Notes: generated from the sequence alone by a model not told the origin. A stretch of DNA of 61,068 nt from Caldilinea sp. CFX5 (GCA_021405325.1 QWII01000135.1:1-61068); one strand, 5' to 3'. Shown: positions 9,015 through 18,391, numbered from the stretch's first letter. Numbers and translations: made by a program.

Positions 9015-9083
9015 CGTGCTGCGTGATTCGTGATTCGTTTCCTTCGACAGGCTCAGGGAACGAATCACGAATCACGCAGCACG
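9015..9083. repeat. Perfect 25-bp-arm palindrome with TTCGACAGGCTCAG loop
   Basis: CGTGCTGCGTGATTCGTGAT plus TCGTT (9015-9039) pairs perfectly with 9059-9083. It starts at the stop codon of the lipoprotein gene. The loop TTCGACAGGCTCAG is near-identical to the loop at 6471-6482. Confidence 0.85.
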
Positions 9084-9110
9084 AATCACGTAATCACCAA
9101 TGAGGACCCC

Positions 9111-9977
9111 ATGAGTCAAGATGATGTCGGGCTAGAGAGTATCGATTCCAATTACCGCACGCAATTACCCAGCCAGTTGCAAGCGGTGCAGGCCGATTAT
9201 TACACCATTGTCGATGCTGAAGAGTGGCCGATTGCCGGTCTGGTGATCTTACTGGATCGCCGCAAACAGCCGGTACGCGCCGAATTGCATCTCTACGAGG
9301 AGTTGGCGGATCATCGCAATGAGTTTGCCCTGCGCCAGTCGCAACAGATCATCAACGAACGCTATTACAGTAGCGAACCAATTCAGTTGCAAGTGATGCA
9401 GAGCTACGCCTGGCGGGAAACCTTGAAGGTGCGCACCAGCGCTGAACCCATTCCCCAGGCATCCGACCCCCTGGCCTTTGTTCAGCAATATTGGCAATAT
9501 ATTCTGGCCGCCAGTGCGCTGCTGGTGTTGATCGCACTGATCTGGGCCGTGAGCGCCTTCTTCCGTTCCCGTGCTGATACCCCGGCAGCGTCCACCGAGA
9601 CCACCAGCAGCGAACAGAGTACTCCCCCGGCGGCAGCAGCAGATGCGGCGGCCCCGGCCCCGGTCAACGCGGCGCCGGCACAAGACAATGGGCTGGCGCC
9701 CAGTCGTAACGCCGATCCGAATCTTGCGGTCGGCAAGCGAATGCGCGTGCGGTCAGGCATTGAGGGCGTCTCTTTTGTCAGCGAACCCGGCCCCGACAAG
9801 AGCAAAGAGATCGGTCACTTCCAGGCCGGCGACGCGGTAAACATTTTTGGCGGCCCCGTTCTGCTCCAGGGGGATCGCGATACGATCGTCTGGTGGCAAG
9901 TGCAGACCGATGATGGTCGTCAAGGGTGGGTGCCGGCGAACACGAGCGACTGGACGTTGTGGGAGGTGGCGCAGTAG
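9111..9977 (+). CDS. Membrane-anchored SH3b-domain protein
   Basis: A 288-aa product. ATG 9111 is chosen (TGAGGACCCC just upstream); upstream in-frame codons only translate the palindrome. Residues 1-125 form a soluble, probably cytoplasmic region. One transmembrane helix follows (about 133-155, YILAASALLVLIALIWAVSA). Next comes an Ala/Pro-rich linker (about 160-205) and a C-terminal SH3b-like domain (about 210-288: GKRMRVRSGIEGV, GHFQAGDAVNIFGG, GRQGWVPANTSDW). This is a type II-like layout with a surface-exposed SH3b. Function is unknown; a cell-wall role is plausible by domain. Confidence 0.75.
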   Translation: MSQDDVGLESIDSNYRTQLPSQLQAVQADYYTIVDAEEWPIAGLVILLDRRKQPVRAELHLYEELADHRNEFALRQSQQIINERYYSSEPIQLQVMQSYAWRETLKVRTSAEPIPQASDPLAFVQQYWQYILAASALLVLIALIWAVSAFFRSRADTPAASTETTSSEQSTPPAAAADAAAPAPVNAAPAQDNGLAPSRNADPNLAVGKRMRVRSGIEGVSFVSEPGPDKSKEIGHFQAGDAVNIFGGPVLLQGDRDTIVWWQVQTDDGRQGWVPANTSDWTLWEVAQ

Positions 9978-10031
9978 CGGAGCGGATTTTGATTGCGCGG
10001 ATTGCTCCTTACGGCAGATATAATCTGCGTA

Positions 10032-10133
10032 AGGCCATACCAAGAAAATACTCATACGCGACAGCGTGATACGTGTTGCGTGTTGCGTGAACTGTTCAAC
10101 GGTTGCCGTACAATTTATTTCCTGGATTGGCCT
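10032..10133. repeat. About 100-bp dispersed repeat, copy 1 (with 16711-16806)
   Basis: Runs from AGGCCATACCAAGAAAATA through GCGTGATACGTGTTGCGT to TTTATTTCCTGGATTGGCCT. A second copy at 16711-16806 differs by a few bases and by one missing TGTTGCG unit. The ends AGGCCA...TGGCCT are a short inverted terminal repeat, as in a MITE. Confidence 0.8.
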
Positions 10134-10150
10134 AATCGAAATCCGCGCCG

Positions 10151-11254
10151 CTACGCGATGACCGTCAACGCTGCCGGGTCAAGGAGCAGCCAGATGGGTT
10201 GGCCAGACTGTAGAGCGGCGGCATTGCCCTTTGTTGCGGCGTTGATGACAAAAGTCGGCACATCAAAGCGTAATTCAGGTGCAGTCGCTGCCTCGCCCAA
10301 GCGCACCGTTATTTGATAGAAACTCCCGCGAAAAAGTAGCGCTACTATTGTCCCGCTCACAACCAGTGGATTGGCATCGCTAGCCGGGCTTGCACCGCAG
10401 CCTAAAGTGCGAACGGCGTCAGGGCGCAGGAGCAATTGGGCGTTGACTTGCGCCGTTGCAGCCGGCGTCGGCATCAGGGCTTCCGCTTGTTGAAGCAACG
10501 CTGCCAGGGCCGGCGACCGCTGCTCTTGTCCCAACGGTAACAAGTTATGAAAGCCCAGAAAACGGGCGACAAAAGCGCTGGCCGGGGTGTCATAAATGGC
10601 CGGCGGCGGGCCGATCTGTTCGATCTGCCCCTGGCGCATGACGACGAGGCGATCGGCCACGGCAAAGGCTTCCTGCTGGTCGTGGGTAACATAGAGCGCC
10701 GTCACGCCGACCGCTTTCAGGATGGTGCGCAACTCGACCATCAACTCCTCACGCAGGGCGCGATCCAGGCTTCCTAACGGTTCATCCAACATCAACAGAC
10801 GGGGATGGGGCGCCAGACTGCGCGCCAATGCCACCCGTTGCCGCTCACCGCCGCTGAGAGCAAAGATCGAACGGTCGCCATAACCGGCCAGGTTGACCAG
10901 CGTCAGTACTTCCTGCACTCGCTGCTTGATCTGGTCGCGGCTTTGGCCGGCCATGCGCAAGCCAAAGGCCACATTTTCTGCCACTGTGCGATGGGGAAAG
11001 AGGGCAAACTCTTGAAACATCAAGCCAAAGTTACGTTGATGCACCGGCATCTGGCGCAGGTCGCGGCCAGCCAGGGTCAGTTGGCCGCTGTCCGGCTCTT
11101 CCAGACCGGCGACAATGCGCAACAGCGTCGTCTTGCCGCAACCGCTGGGACCAAGCAAACAGACGATTTCGCCTTCGGCAACGGTCAGATTGATATTGTG
11201 CAGTACGGGGATTCCTGAAGTATACGTTTTGTGGACGTTTGTGATGGTTAGCAT
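10151..11254 (-). CDS. thiQ: Thiamine ABC transporter, ATP-binding protein
   Basis: A 367-aa ATPase. The Walker A motif GPSGCGKTT lies at about 35-43, the Q-loop in FGLMFQEFALFP, the signature LSGGERQRVALARSL, Walker B LLMLDEPLGSLD and the H-loop YVTHDQQEA. A C-terminal extension of about 110 aa resembles the TOBE-type domain of the PotA/FbpC/ThiQ group. By sequence alone the substrate could be iron, polyamine or thiamine. The TPP riboswitch before thiB and the permease next door point to thiamine or its phosphates. The start ATG 11254 lacks a clear Shine-Dalgarno. A reverse-oriented HNH cassette separates it from thiP. Confidence 0.85.
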   Translation of the reverse strand: MLTITNVHKTYTSGIPVLHNINLTVAEGEIVCLLGPSGCGKTTLLRIVAGLEEPDSGQLTLAGRDLRQMPVHQRNFGLMFQEFALFPHRTVAENVAFGLRMAGQSRDQIKQRVQEVLTLVNLAGYGDRSIFALSGGERQRVALARSLAPHPRLLMLDEPLGSLDRALREELMVELRTILKAVGVTALYVTHDQQEAFAVADRLVVMRQGQIEQIGPPPAIYDTPASAFVARFLGFHNLLPLGQEQRSPALAALLQQAEALMPTPAATAQVNAQLLLRPDAVRTLGCGASPASDANPLVVSGTIVALLFRGSFYQITVRLGEAATAPELRFDVPTFVINAATKGNAAALQSGQPIWLLLDPAALTVIA

Positions 11255-11369
11255 TTAAAATTTTAGCAGTCTTCAATTAGCAATTTACTATATGGTTGTA
11301 TCAACCAGGCACTTATGTTATACTTGTTCATTATCTATCGGGAAAATAGCATTCGGGAAAATAACTACC

Positions 11370-11579
11370 ATGCTAAAGACAATCGAAATTCCAGTTAGTC
11401 TCGCTCATTTCCGCCTGCCTGATGCTGTGCAAGCGCGATTACAACATCTACTGGATCAACAAGACAGTGGTAAAAAACTTACAGCCGAAGAACGCCGAGA
11501 AGCAGAAGGCTTGGTTCAACTAGCAGAGTTTCTCTCTTTGCTCAACTTACGAGCAGCACGTATGGATTTAGAGAATTAA
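11370..11579 (+). CDS. Small acidic partner of the HNH gene
   Basis: A 69-aa product beginning MLKTIEIPVSLAHFRLPDAV, ending in a helical, charged segment (QLAEFLSLLNLRAARMDLEN). Its stop TAA overlaps the ATG of the HNH gene (TAATG), so the two are translationally coupled. From memory, similar small proteins are commonly paired with HNH nucleases in cyanobacteria and Chloroflexota; the function is unknown and an antitoxin-like or regulatory role is only a guess. Orientation is opposite to the thi genes that flank it. A GGGAAAATAACTACC sequence precedes the start. Confidence 0.7.
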   Translation: MLKTIEIPVSLAHFRLPDAVQARLQHLLDQQDSGKKLTAEERREAEGLVQLAEFLSLLNLRAARMDLEN

Positions 11580-11815
11580 TGCGTTACATTCCTGCGTCGT
11601 TGCGTCGTGCCGTAATTGAGCGTGCAGCAAATCGCTGTGAATATTGTAAGTTAGCCCAAGCAGGTCAAGAAGCAACCTTCCACATTGATCATGTAATTCC
11701 TATTGCTGTTGGTGGCAAAATCGAAGCACTCAACTTAAACCGCTCTATTATTGTGACGATTCGTTCAGAAGAAGCCTTTTTTCACCGCCATCCTCCGGAG
11801 ATAGCCGAAGAGTAA
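11579..11815 (+). CDS. HNH endonuclease, apparently internally deleted
   Basis: A 78-aa product. Residues 1-45 are a typical HNH start: MRYIPASLRRAVIERAANRC, then CEYC and FHIDHVIPIAVGG, including a CxxC metal knuckle half and the catalytic DH. After VGGKIEA the sequence jumps to LNLNRSIIVTIRSEEAFFHR. In the related family I recall, that segment lies near the C-terminus, after a middle region with the second CxxC and the final histidine. A deletion of roughly 60-70 codons that kept the frame would explain this. The nuclease is then probably inactive because the second half of the metal site is missing. Confidence 0.7.
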   Translation: MRYIPASLRRAVIERAANRCEYCKLAQAGQEATFHIDHVIPIAVGGKIEALNLNRSIIVTIRSEEAFFHRHPPEIAEE

Positions 11816-11824
11816 TACGGCAAC

Positions 11825-13492
11825 TTAAAATTCACTAGTATCAGGTAAGCGGAAACGTTCAATTATTACTAGTGAAACGGCGCAGACCACCATCAAAATC
11901 GTACTCATCGCCAGCGCCTGACCGTAGTTGAGCAGCCCCGGTTGGGTCAGGGCGCGATAGATGATGATCGGCATGGTTGGCGTATCAGGTCGACTGATGA
12001 GCAAGGTGGCGCCAAATTCACCCAGGCTGATGGTGAAGGCAAAGGTGGCGCTGACCAAGAGGGCGCGCAACAAAATCGGTGCGTCCACCTCCCACCAGAC
12101 ATAGCGGGGCGATGCGCCCAAGACCGCCGCCGCCTCACGCAGCCGTGGGTCGATGCTGCGAAGCGCCGGTAAAAAGGTGCGGATGACAAAAGGCATGGCA
12201 ATCAGCGTATGGGCCACCGGCGTCAGCAGCAGCGACGTGCGCCAACTCCCCATTGCCACAATGTAGCCAAAGCCCAGCGTCACTGCCGATGTCCCCAGCG
12301 GCAGGAGAAAAATCGGGTCGAGGATAGCGGTCAACCAGCCACGGGGGCGCGCCAGCAGATAGGCGCTGACAATGCCCAGGAAGAGACTGAGCAGCATCGT
12401 CGCCAGAGCAAAGAGCAGCGAGTTGCGCACGGCAACAATCGGTTCGACAAAAAAGGCGCTCTGGCGGCGGTTGATGGTCAACTCGGTGTAGTATTGCACG
12501 GTCCAGCCGGCGTCGCCGAGGGTGAAGCTGCGCCAGGCCAGCACCAACAAGGGCAAGAGGAGCAAACCGATGCTGACGATGAGCAACCCCTGCACGACCC
12601 ACCGTCGCCAGCGCGCACGGCTTGTCGCCGGCGGCGGGTTTAACGGCCCTTGTTCCAGCGCAATGCTCACCCTGGCTTGCAGGCGGGTGTAGAAGGCCAT
12701 CACCAGAAAAGTCAACGCCATCTGCACCAGGCTCAGAAAGGCGGCGACCGGCAAGTTAAAAAGATTGACCGCCTGCCGGTAGATCTCCACCTCCAGCGTG
12801 GCAAAGCCCAGCCCGCCCAGAATCAAAATCACGCCAAAGCTGGTAAAACAAAAGAGAAAGACCAATAGACCGGCAGCAATAATGCTGGGTAGCAGCAGCG
12901 GCAGGGTGACGCTGAAAAAGACAACCAACGGACTGGCCCCCAACACCGTCGCCGCCTCCCGTAAACGCGGGCTGAGGTTGGCCCAGAAGCCACCCACGGT
13001 GCGAATGATCACACTCACGTTGTAAAAAGCATGGGCCAGCAGAATGAGCCAAACCGTGCCCAGCAAATCGAATGGGGGCGACGCAAGATTGAAAAGGCTT
13101 TGGAGCCACTGGTTGATAACCCCTTGGCGTCCGACCAACGCGGTAAAGGCCGCCGCCACCACCACCGTCGGCATGACAAAGGGAATGGTGGTCAACGCCC
13201 GCAGCAGCGCTTTGCCGGGAAAGTCATAATGGGCAAAGGCATAGGCCAGCGGCAGACCGAGGAACAAAGTTAACGCCGTCGAAGCCGCCGCCTGCCAGGT
13301 GGTGAACCAGAGCAGTTCCCAGAAAAAGCCCTGCCCCACCACTGTAGTAATGATCTGCCCGATCCCTTCCCCCGGCGCGCCAAAGCTCAAGCGCAGAATG
13401 CTCACCAGCGGGTAGAAGAAGAAAAGCGCCAGGAAGAGCAACGGCAAGGTATAGACAAGATAGCTCAAAACACGCAAACGTCGGCCTACCAT
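11825..13492 (-). CDS. thiP: Thiamine ABC transporter, permease protein
   Basis: A 555-aa inner-membrane protein made of two fused permease domains, each with about six transmembrane helices, as in ThiP and FbpB. Two EAA loops are visible: [20 protein letters not shown] (about 180-200) and [20 protein letters not shown] (about 460-480). These dock to the ATPase. The length fits ThiP. It is encoded downstream of thiB on the same strand, with about 290 bp of repeat-rich DNA between. The HNH cassette ends 9 bp beyond its stop on the opposite strand. Confidence 0.9.
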   Translation of the reverse strand: MVGRRLRVLSYLVYTLPLLFLALFFFYPLVSILRLSFGAPGEGIGQIITTVVGQGFFWELLWFTTWQAAASTALTLFLGLPLAYAFAHYDFPGKALLRALTTIPFVMPTVVVAAAFTALVGRQGVINQWLQSLFNLASPPFDLLGTVWLILLAHAFYNVSVIIRTVGGFWANLSPRLREAATVLGASPLVVFFSVTLPLLLPSIIAAGLLVFLFCFTSFGVILILGGLGFATLEVEIYRQAVNLFNLPVAAFLSLVQMALTFLVMAFYTRLQARVSIALEQGPLNPPPATSRARWRRWVVQGLLIVSIGLLLLPLLVLAWRSFTLGDAGWTVQYYTELTINRRQSAFFVEPIVAVRNSLLFALATMLLSLFLGIVSAYLLARPRGWLTAILDPIFLLPLGTSAVTLGFGYIVAMGSWRTSLLLTPVAHTLIAMPFVIRTFLPALRSIDPRLREAAAVLGASPRYVWWEVDAPILLRALLVSATFAFTISLGEFGATLLISRPDTPTMPIIIYRALTQPGLLNYGQALAMSTILMVVCAVSLVIIERFRLPDTSEF

Positions 13493-13566
13493 GCCACCCT
13501 CACGCCCCTTGATATTTCCATGCTTATTTTGATCAAGCTAAAGAGTCTCTGGAAACCAGCTCAGTC

Positions 13567-13633
13567 TCGTCTGTCATTCTGAAAGAATCTCCCGGTTATT
13601 ATGGCCGGGAGATTCTTTCAGAATGACAGACGA
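13567..13633. repeat. 29-bp-arm palindrome between thiB and thiP
   Basis: TCGTCTGTCATTCTGAAAGA plus ATCTCCCGG (13567-13595) pairs perfectly with 13605-13633. It lies inside the presumed thi operon, between thiB and thiP, and has no T-tract. Confidence 0.85.
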
Positions 13634-13670
13634 ACTCGTTTTGCTTTCGGTAACTTCGTTATTGAAGACC

Positions 13671-13740
13671 CTAGTACACGACGGCGTAAATAAACCCATA
13701 GTTGCCAGTGAGACAGTGAGACAGTGACTGACTTACTGAC
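13671..13740. repeat. Direct repeat shared with 55789-55880, copy 1
   Basis: CTAGTACACGACGGCGTAAA and the following TAAACCCATAGTTGCCAGTG are followed by AGACAGTG units (two here, about five in the other copy) and ACTGACTTACTG. Both copies lie directly 3' of a minus-strand transporter gene (thiB here, the FtsX-like permease there). Confidence 0.85.
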
Positions 13741-13783
13741 CTACTGACCTCCTGACCTACTGGCTTACTTAGGCCGCTCTGTA

Positions 13784-14875
<1,092 letters not shown>

Positions 14876-14897
14876 AGCTTCTTTCTCCTGTTTCCTA

Positions 14898-14930
14898 AAA
14901 ATAAAAAACCTTGCCTGTCTCGGCAAGGCC
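14898..14930 (-). terminator. Riboswitch-controlled intrinsic terminator
   Basis: On the minus strand CCTTGCCGAGACAGGCAAGG is followed by TTTTTTATTTTT, a textbook Rho-independent terminator. It sits between the TPP aptamer and the thiB ribosome site. This arrangement implies control by transcription attenuation. Confidence 0.92.
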
Positions 14931-14939
14931 AGGAGGTTG

Positions 14940-15055
14940 ATCAGAAGCGTTGCTCACCCTCTCCCTCCGCTGGCATTACCCAGATCAGGTTCCTGGGTCG
15001 GTGACAGAACGGTCAACCCTCTCAGCCTGGCGCATCCAAGCTCCCCGTATTCACT
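14940..15055 (-). promoter_or_regulatory. TPP riboswitch (THI element)
   Basis: The minus strand carries the diagnostic conserved blocks in order: CGGGGAGC, GGCTGAGAGGG, then GACCCAGGAACCTGATCTGG, GTAATGCCAGCGGAGGGA. These are the THI-box signatures of the TPP aptamer (CUGAGA and ACCUGAUCUGG...AAUGCCAGCG). It precedes a strong terminator and the thiBPQ genes. Binding of thiamine pyrophosphate should favour termination. Confidence 0.97.
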
Positions 15056-15088
15056 TGTGTTCCTTGCTCCTTGAACAAGGTATGATAA

Positions 15089-15115
15089 AGCCCGTCACCG
15101 GATTAGTAACGGGCT
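15089..15115 (-). terminator. Hairpin 3' of tRNA-Lys
   Basis: AGCCCGT...ACGGGCT (7-bp arms around a 13-base loop), followed on the minus strand by TTATCATA. It begins 3 bp after the tRNA 3' end. The T-tract is weak, so some read-through into the riboswitch is possible. Confidence 0.5.
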
Positions 15116-15117
15116 AG

Positions 15118-15190
15118 TGACCGACCAAGGAATCGAACCTTGAACCCAATGATTAAGAGTCATTTGCTCTGCCAGTTGAGCTAGTCGGCC
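15118..15190 (-). tRNA. tRNA-Lys (anticodon CTT)
   Basis: A 73-nt cloverleaf on the minus strand. The acceptor GGCCGAC pairs with GTCGGTC (one G-T), D-arm GCTC...GAGC, anticodon stem AATGA/TCATT with loop CTCTTAA (anticodon CTT), and T-arm CAAGG-TTCGATT-CCTTG. The discriminator is A and CCA is not encoded. It lies beside an accessory island, a common integration context, but I see no second copy of its 3' end in the window. Confidence 0.95.
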
Positions 15191-15276
15191 TGGCGCAACA
15201 ACCTCTTGTATGTCAAGGCTGAACAGCTACTACTACTAGTGGCTCACAGCGTTGTAACGTACAACAGCGTAACTGT

Positions 15277-15305
15277 AGTTTAGCAGGTCTTTTGCTGTGT
15301 GTCAA
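15277..15305 (-). promoter_or_regulatory. Sigma-70-type promoter for tRNA-Lys
   Basis: On the minus strand TTGACA (15300-15305), a 17-bp spacer and TAAACT (15277-15282). Transcription would start near 15270, about 80 nt before the tRNA. Confidence 0.65.
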
Positions 15306-15339
15306 ACCAGAGGAGTTACAATAAACATTACGACACTAC

Positions 15340-16698
15340 TTGACACACCGACCAACCTATACTATCCTGGCCGATCTGCCGGTTCACCACTGTCAGACAC
15401 GCGCCATCACCATTGCACCGGAATCGGATGTTTTTGATGCGCTCGGTCACTTAAAAGATGTGGCGGCGGTTGTGGTTGTACAAAATCGCAAGCCGATTGG
15501 CATTGTCACCTACTACGACGCCACCCACTTTTTCCGCAATGTCAGCGAAGGCTTGATGTACGTCGAAGATATTGAAGTGACCTTGCGTCAGTACATTGAG
15601 GCAACCTTTCCTAATGACGATAAACGCACAGCAGCGCTGATTCAAACCTTTGGCGCCGACAAACAGAACCCCGGTGAACCGCGCAAGCCTTATGAGCGCA
15701 TGAGCTTTTACGATCACATTCAATTTATTACTGCCGAGAACAATTGGACGCAATTTGAGCCGTATTTACAGCCCCAGGGTCTGTTCCGGCAACTTATGGA
15801 GCATGTGCGCGTCATTCGCAACCAGTTGGCCCATTTCCGTGATGAACTTTCACCCGTCCAAATGAGCGCCTTGCTTCATGCGCGTGATTGGCTGGCTGGT
15901 CGCCCGAAAGCGCCATCGTCGCGCCCCCTGGCCCAAGCGCCTCTAAATGCCGCATCGATTCCCTTGTCTGCGCCGCAACACCAGAACGCCCTCTTGACCA
16001 AGGGTAAATATGGGCCATTGCAAGCCTGGTTATTGCAACAGCCAGCCGCAACTGAGCAGGTGCAACTCTCCTTTGAGCAGATTGAACAAATCCTTGGCGA
16101 TACCCTGCCCGACTCAGCCCGCACCCATCAAGCCTGGTGGTCCAATGGTACGGTTGGGCATAGTCACGCCCAAGCATGGCTTGGCGCGGGCTGGCGCGTC
16201 CAAGCGTTCGACCTGAACCAGAGCATTGTCGCCTTTGAGCGCTACCCTGGCGTGAATTATCAACTTTTCTTTCATGATGTGTTACAAGGGTTACATGAAC
16301 TGCGCCCGTCCCTTGCCCCCGCCACCACCCCCGGTCCGCGCAACCATCTCTCGTTTGGTTCCGGGGTGAGAGGCTTTCGCTATGGCTGGGCCTTTACCCG
16401 CAACCATAAATTCCGCATTGAACTCTATTGTGATACCGGCGATAAAGAAGTCACAGAACGCATCTTTGATGAACTGCAAAAACAGCAAAAAGCCATCGAA
16501 GATAAGCTAGGGGCGCACCTTAGTTGGGAGCGGCTCGACCACCGGCGCGCCTGTCGCATTGCCTGGGAACAGAGCGGCGCGATTGCCGACCCGCCTGAGC
16601 AGTTAGCCGAGCTAAAGCAGTGGGCGATCACAACCATGCCGACCTTTGTTGATACCATGCAACCCTATCTCCATAAGGTCGAAGCGTCTCTCACCTAG
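15340..16698 (+). CDS. CBS / HEPN-like / DUF7662 / DUF4268 multidomain protein
   Basis: A 452-aa product. Residues about 20-85 look like half of a CBS pair (ESDVFDALGHLKDVAAVVVV, KPIGIVTYYDATHFF). Residues about 118-185 form a helical segment with RVIRNQLAHF, which contains an Rx4H motif (Arg160-His165) as in HEPN ribonucleases. Residues about 222-300 match DUF7662 (KYGPLQAWL, LPDSARTHQAWWSN, WLGAGWRV). Residues about 345-445 match DUF4268 (FRIELYCDTGDKE, IFDELQKQQKAIE, WERLDHRRACRI). DUF4268 is often found in restriction/defence loci. The start appears to be TTG 15340; AGGAG lies rather far upstream. Function is unknown; a defence role is inference. Confidence 0.75.
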   Translation: MTHRPTYTILADLPVHHCQTRAITIAPESDVFDALGHLKDVAAVVVVQNRKPIGIVTYYDATHFFRNVSEGLMYVEDIEVTLRQYIEATFPNDDKRTAALIQTFGADKQNPGEPRKPYERMSFYDHIQFITAENNWTQFEPYLQPQGLFRQLMEHVRVIRNQLAHFRDELSPVQMSALLHARDWLAGRPKAPSSRPLAQAPLNAASIPLSAPQHQNALLTKGKYGPLQAWLLQQPAATEQVQLSFEQIEQILGDTLPDSARTHQAWWSNGTVGHSHAQAWLGAGWRVQAFDLNQSIVAFERYPGVNYQLFFHDVLQGLHELRPSLAPATTPGPRNHLSFGSGVRGFRYGWAFTRNHKFRIELYCDTGDKEVTERIFDELQKQQKAIEDKLGAHLSWERLDHRRACRIAWEQSGAIADPPEQLAELKQWAITTMPTFVDTMQPYLHKVEASLT

Positions 16699-16710
16699 AA
16701 TCAACCTGTT

Positions 16711-16806
16711 AGGTCATACCAAGAAAATAATCATACGTGACAGCGTGATACGTGTTGCGTGAACTGTTCAACGGTTGCCGTACGATTTATTTCCTGGATT
16801 GGCCTT
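16711..16806. repeat. About 100-bp dispersed repeat, copy 2
   Basis: Near-identical to 10032-10133, in the same orientation. It immediately follows the multidomain CBS protein gene. Terminal AGGTCA...TGGCCT resembles a short inverted terminal repeat. Confidence 0.8.
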
Positions 16807-16935
16807 ACGGGTGTGCGGGCGTCCCCTCTCGGTTGCCCCCTTTCATGCTCGTCGGGGGTTGACGGAATGGGAGAGTTCGTGATATTTTGTGTGGGAATGA
16901 TGGTTTAGGCGGGCAGATAGCAACAAGGGTGATTG

Positions 16936-17478
16936 ATGAAAACAGCCGTACGATCCAACCGGGCGGAACCGATGGCGGAGCGCCAACCGGCGGTAGAAGT
17001 GAACGGCGACCATAGTCGTAAAGGGCAAAGGGTGTTACTCGATCCAGCCAGCTTCTGGGATCAACTGGCTCATGCGGCCCAAAGCGGCGACGCCCAAGCC
17101 TTTGTCACAGCCTATCAAGCGATCGACTGGACGACCCGCAGCCCAGCCGAATTTGCTCGCGCCATTCACTGGGCGCTGACCACCGGTGCGCACTTGACGG
17201 CTCGTGCGCTGGCAACCGCCGGTGCGGCGCAATACCCCGACGACGCCGAATTGCAAAAAGCGGCGCGCATTCTCGCCCCACCGAGGCTCTTGCGCCGGCT
17301 GCCGGCCGATCCAACAATTCGCGCTAATCACGATTGGCTGCGCGCCCATCGTTTGGACTACCCCGGTCAGTGGGTGGCTTTACGGAATGGACAATTATTA
17401 GCAAGCAGTGATTCCTTGCAAGCGCTGACAGCAATCTGCCCAATTTCACCTGATATTCTCTTTACGAAAGTTTTTTAA
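16936..17478 (+). CDS. DUF5678-like protein, coupled to an aspartyl-protease-like gene
   Basis: A 180-aa product. ATG 16936 follows AAGGGTGATTG. The N-terminus is basic and looks disordered (to about 35). A helical middle part (about 38-120: FWDQLAHAAQSGDAQAFVTA) resembles TPR-like helices. The last 60 residues, NHDWLRAHRLDYPGQWVALR and NGQLLASSDSLQAL, match the short DUF5678 domain (a YPGqWVAL+dGqLLA pattern). The stop TAA overlaps the next ATG by one base, so the two genes are translationally coupled. Function unknown. Confidence 0.7.
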   Translation: MKTAVRSNRAEPMAERQPAVEVNGDHSRKGQRVLLDPASFWDQLAHAAQSGDAQAFVTAYQAIDWTTRSPAEFARAIHWALTTGAHLTARALATAGAAQYPDDAELQKAARILAPPRLLRRLPADPTIRANHDWLRAHRLDYPGQWVALRNGQLLASSDSLQALTAICPISPDILFTKVF

Positions 17479-17945
17479 TGCTTCTACAGTTTGCTACCGG
17501 TGAACCATTTGCTACTGGTGTCGCGCCTTATGTATACCAACCTGTCAGTTCAAGGGAAACAGCCCATCGCGTTATCTTAAATGTACAAATTGGTTCTTTT
17601 CCAACCCAGGCATATCTAGATACGGGCGCTGTCTATTTCGTCTGTGCGCCGGAAATTGCAAAGGTTCTTGACTTGCGTCCTACGGACAAACTGGAGGATG
17701 AACGTCTCGTCTTTCGCGGAAGAGTCTATCAGGGTGGACTCTATCGTTTGCCACTAACCTTCGCTGCCGGATATGGCGAATCTTTAGAGGTTGAAGTAAC
17801 GGCATTCATTCCCCAGCTCCATCCAGAAGATGAGTGGCCAATCGAATTTCCCTGTATCGCAGGAATGAGTGGTTGCATGGAGCGCGTGCGCTTTGCCCTT
17901 GATCCTTTGGATGAAAACATCTACTTTGGACATTTAACTGCATGA
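17478..17945 (+). CDS. Retropepsin-like aspartyl protease family protein
   Basis: A 155-aa product. The motif TQAYLDTGAVYFVCAPEIAK contains the DTGA active-site triad of clan AA (retropepsin-like) proteases, within a strand-rich fold of about 100 aa (NVQIGSFPT before it, CIAGMSGCMERVRFAL near the end). Single-domain retropepsin-like proteins normally dimerise. The substrate is unknown; the coupled DUF5678-like protein upstream may be a partner or target. Its stop overlaps the start of the hsdM remnant (ATGA), suggesting the cassette once formed an operon with a type I restriction system. Confidence 0.75.
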   Translation: MLLQFATGEPFATGVAPYVYQPVSSRETAHRVILNVQIGSFPTQAYLDTGAVYFVCAPEIAKVLDLRPTDKLEDERLVFRGRVYQGGLYRLPLTFAAGYGESLEVEVTAFIPQLHPEDEWPIEFPCIAGMSGCMERVRFALDPLDENIYFGHLTA

Positions 17946-18331
17946 CCAACCAATCCGCGACCATTGTTCAACGCCTCTGGAACTATTGCAACGTCCTGCG
18001 CGATGACGGCGTCTCCTATGGCGACTATGTAGAACAGTTAACCTATCTGCTCTTTCTCAAGATGGATGATGAGAATGCGCGACCTGCATGGCATTGGTCA
18101 GGACAGCACGGCCAGCCCGATCCGCGTCGATGACAGCCTGGCCGAAGACCCCGGCGACCGCTTCGACATGGTCTTGACCAATCCGCCCTTTGGCAAAAAG
18201 AGCAGTGTCACCTATGTGACCGATGACGGCGAACTCAAGCGGGAGTCGAAGACCTGCGCACGGCGCCGGAACAATTTGCCGCGATCTTCGCCGACTTAGG
18301 GAAAGAGGAAGCAGTAGCCGAAGCAGGGTAA
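17942..18331 (+). pseudogene. Remnant of a type I restriction methyltransferase (hsdM)
   Basis: Three pieces of one HsdM-like protein are visible. The N-terminus (QRLWNYCNVLRDDGVSYGDY and LTYLLFLKMDDE) is the usual HsdM start. After a large internal deletion and a frame change near 18070, RFDMVLTNPPFGKKSSV carries the N6-adenine methylase motif IV (NPPF). A last piece in the first frame (EQFAAIFADLGKEEAVAEAG, ending at 18331) resembles the C-terminal helix. SAM-binding motif I is gone. hsdS and hsdR are absent; the sequence ends 60 bp before a family A palindrome. Confidence 0.85.
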
Positions 18332-18391
18332 GGCATTCACAACCCAAGGCGCATGGGTGGGCAACCGCGTGGCGCTGCTGCCAAAACTGTA

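Noticed and set aside
15118..15190. tRNA-Lys as an integration site with flanking att copies
   Set aside because: The neighbouring island is suggestive, but I find no second copy of the tRNA 3' end and no integrase in the window.
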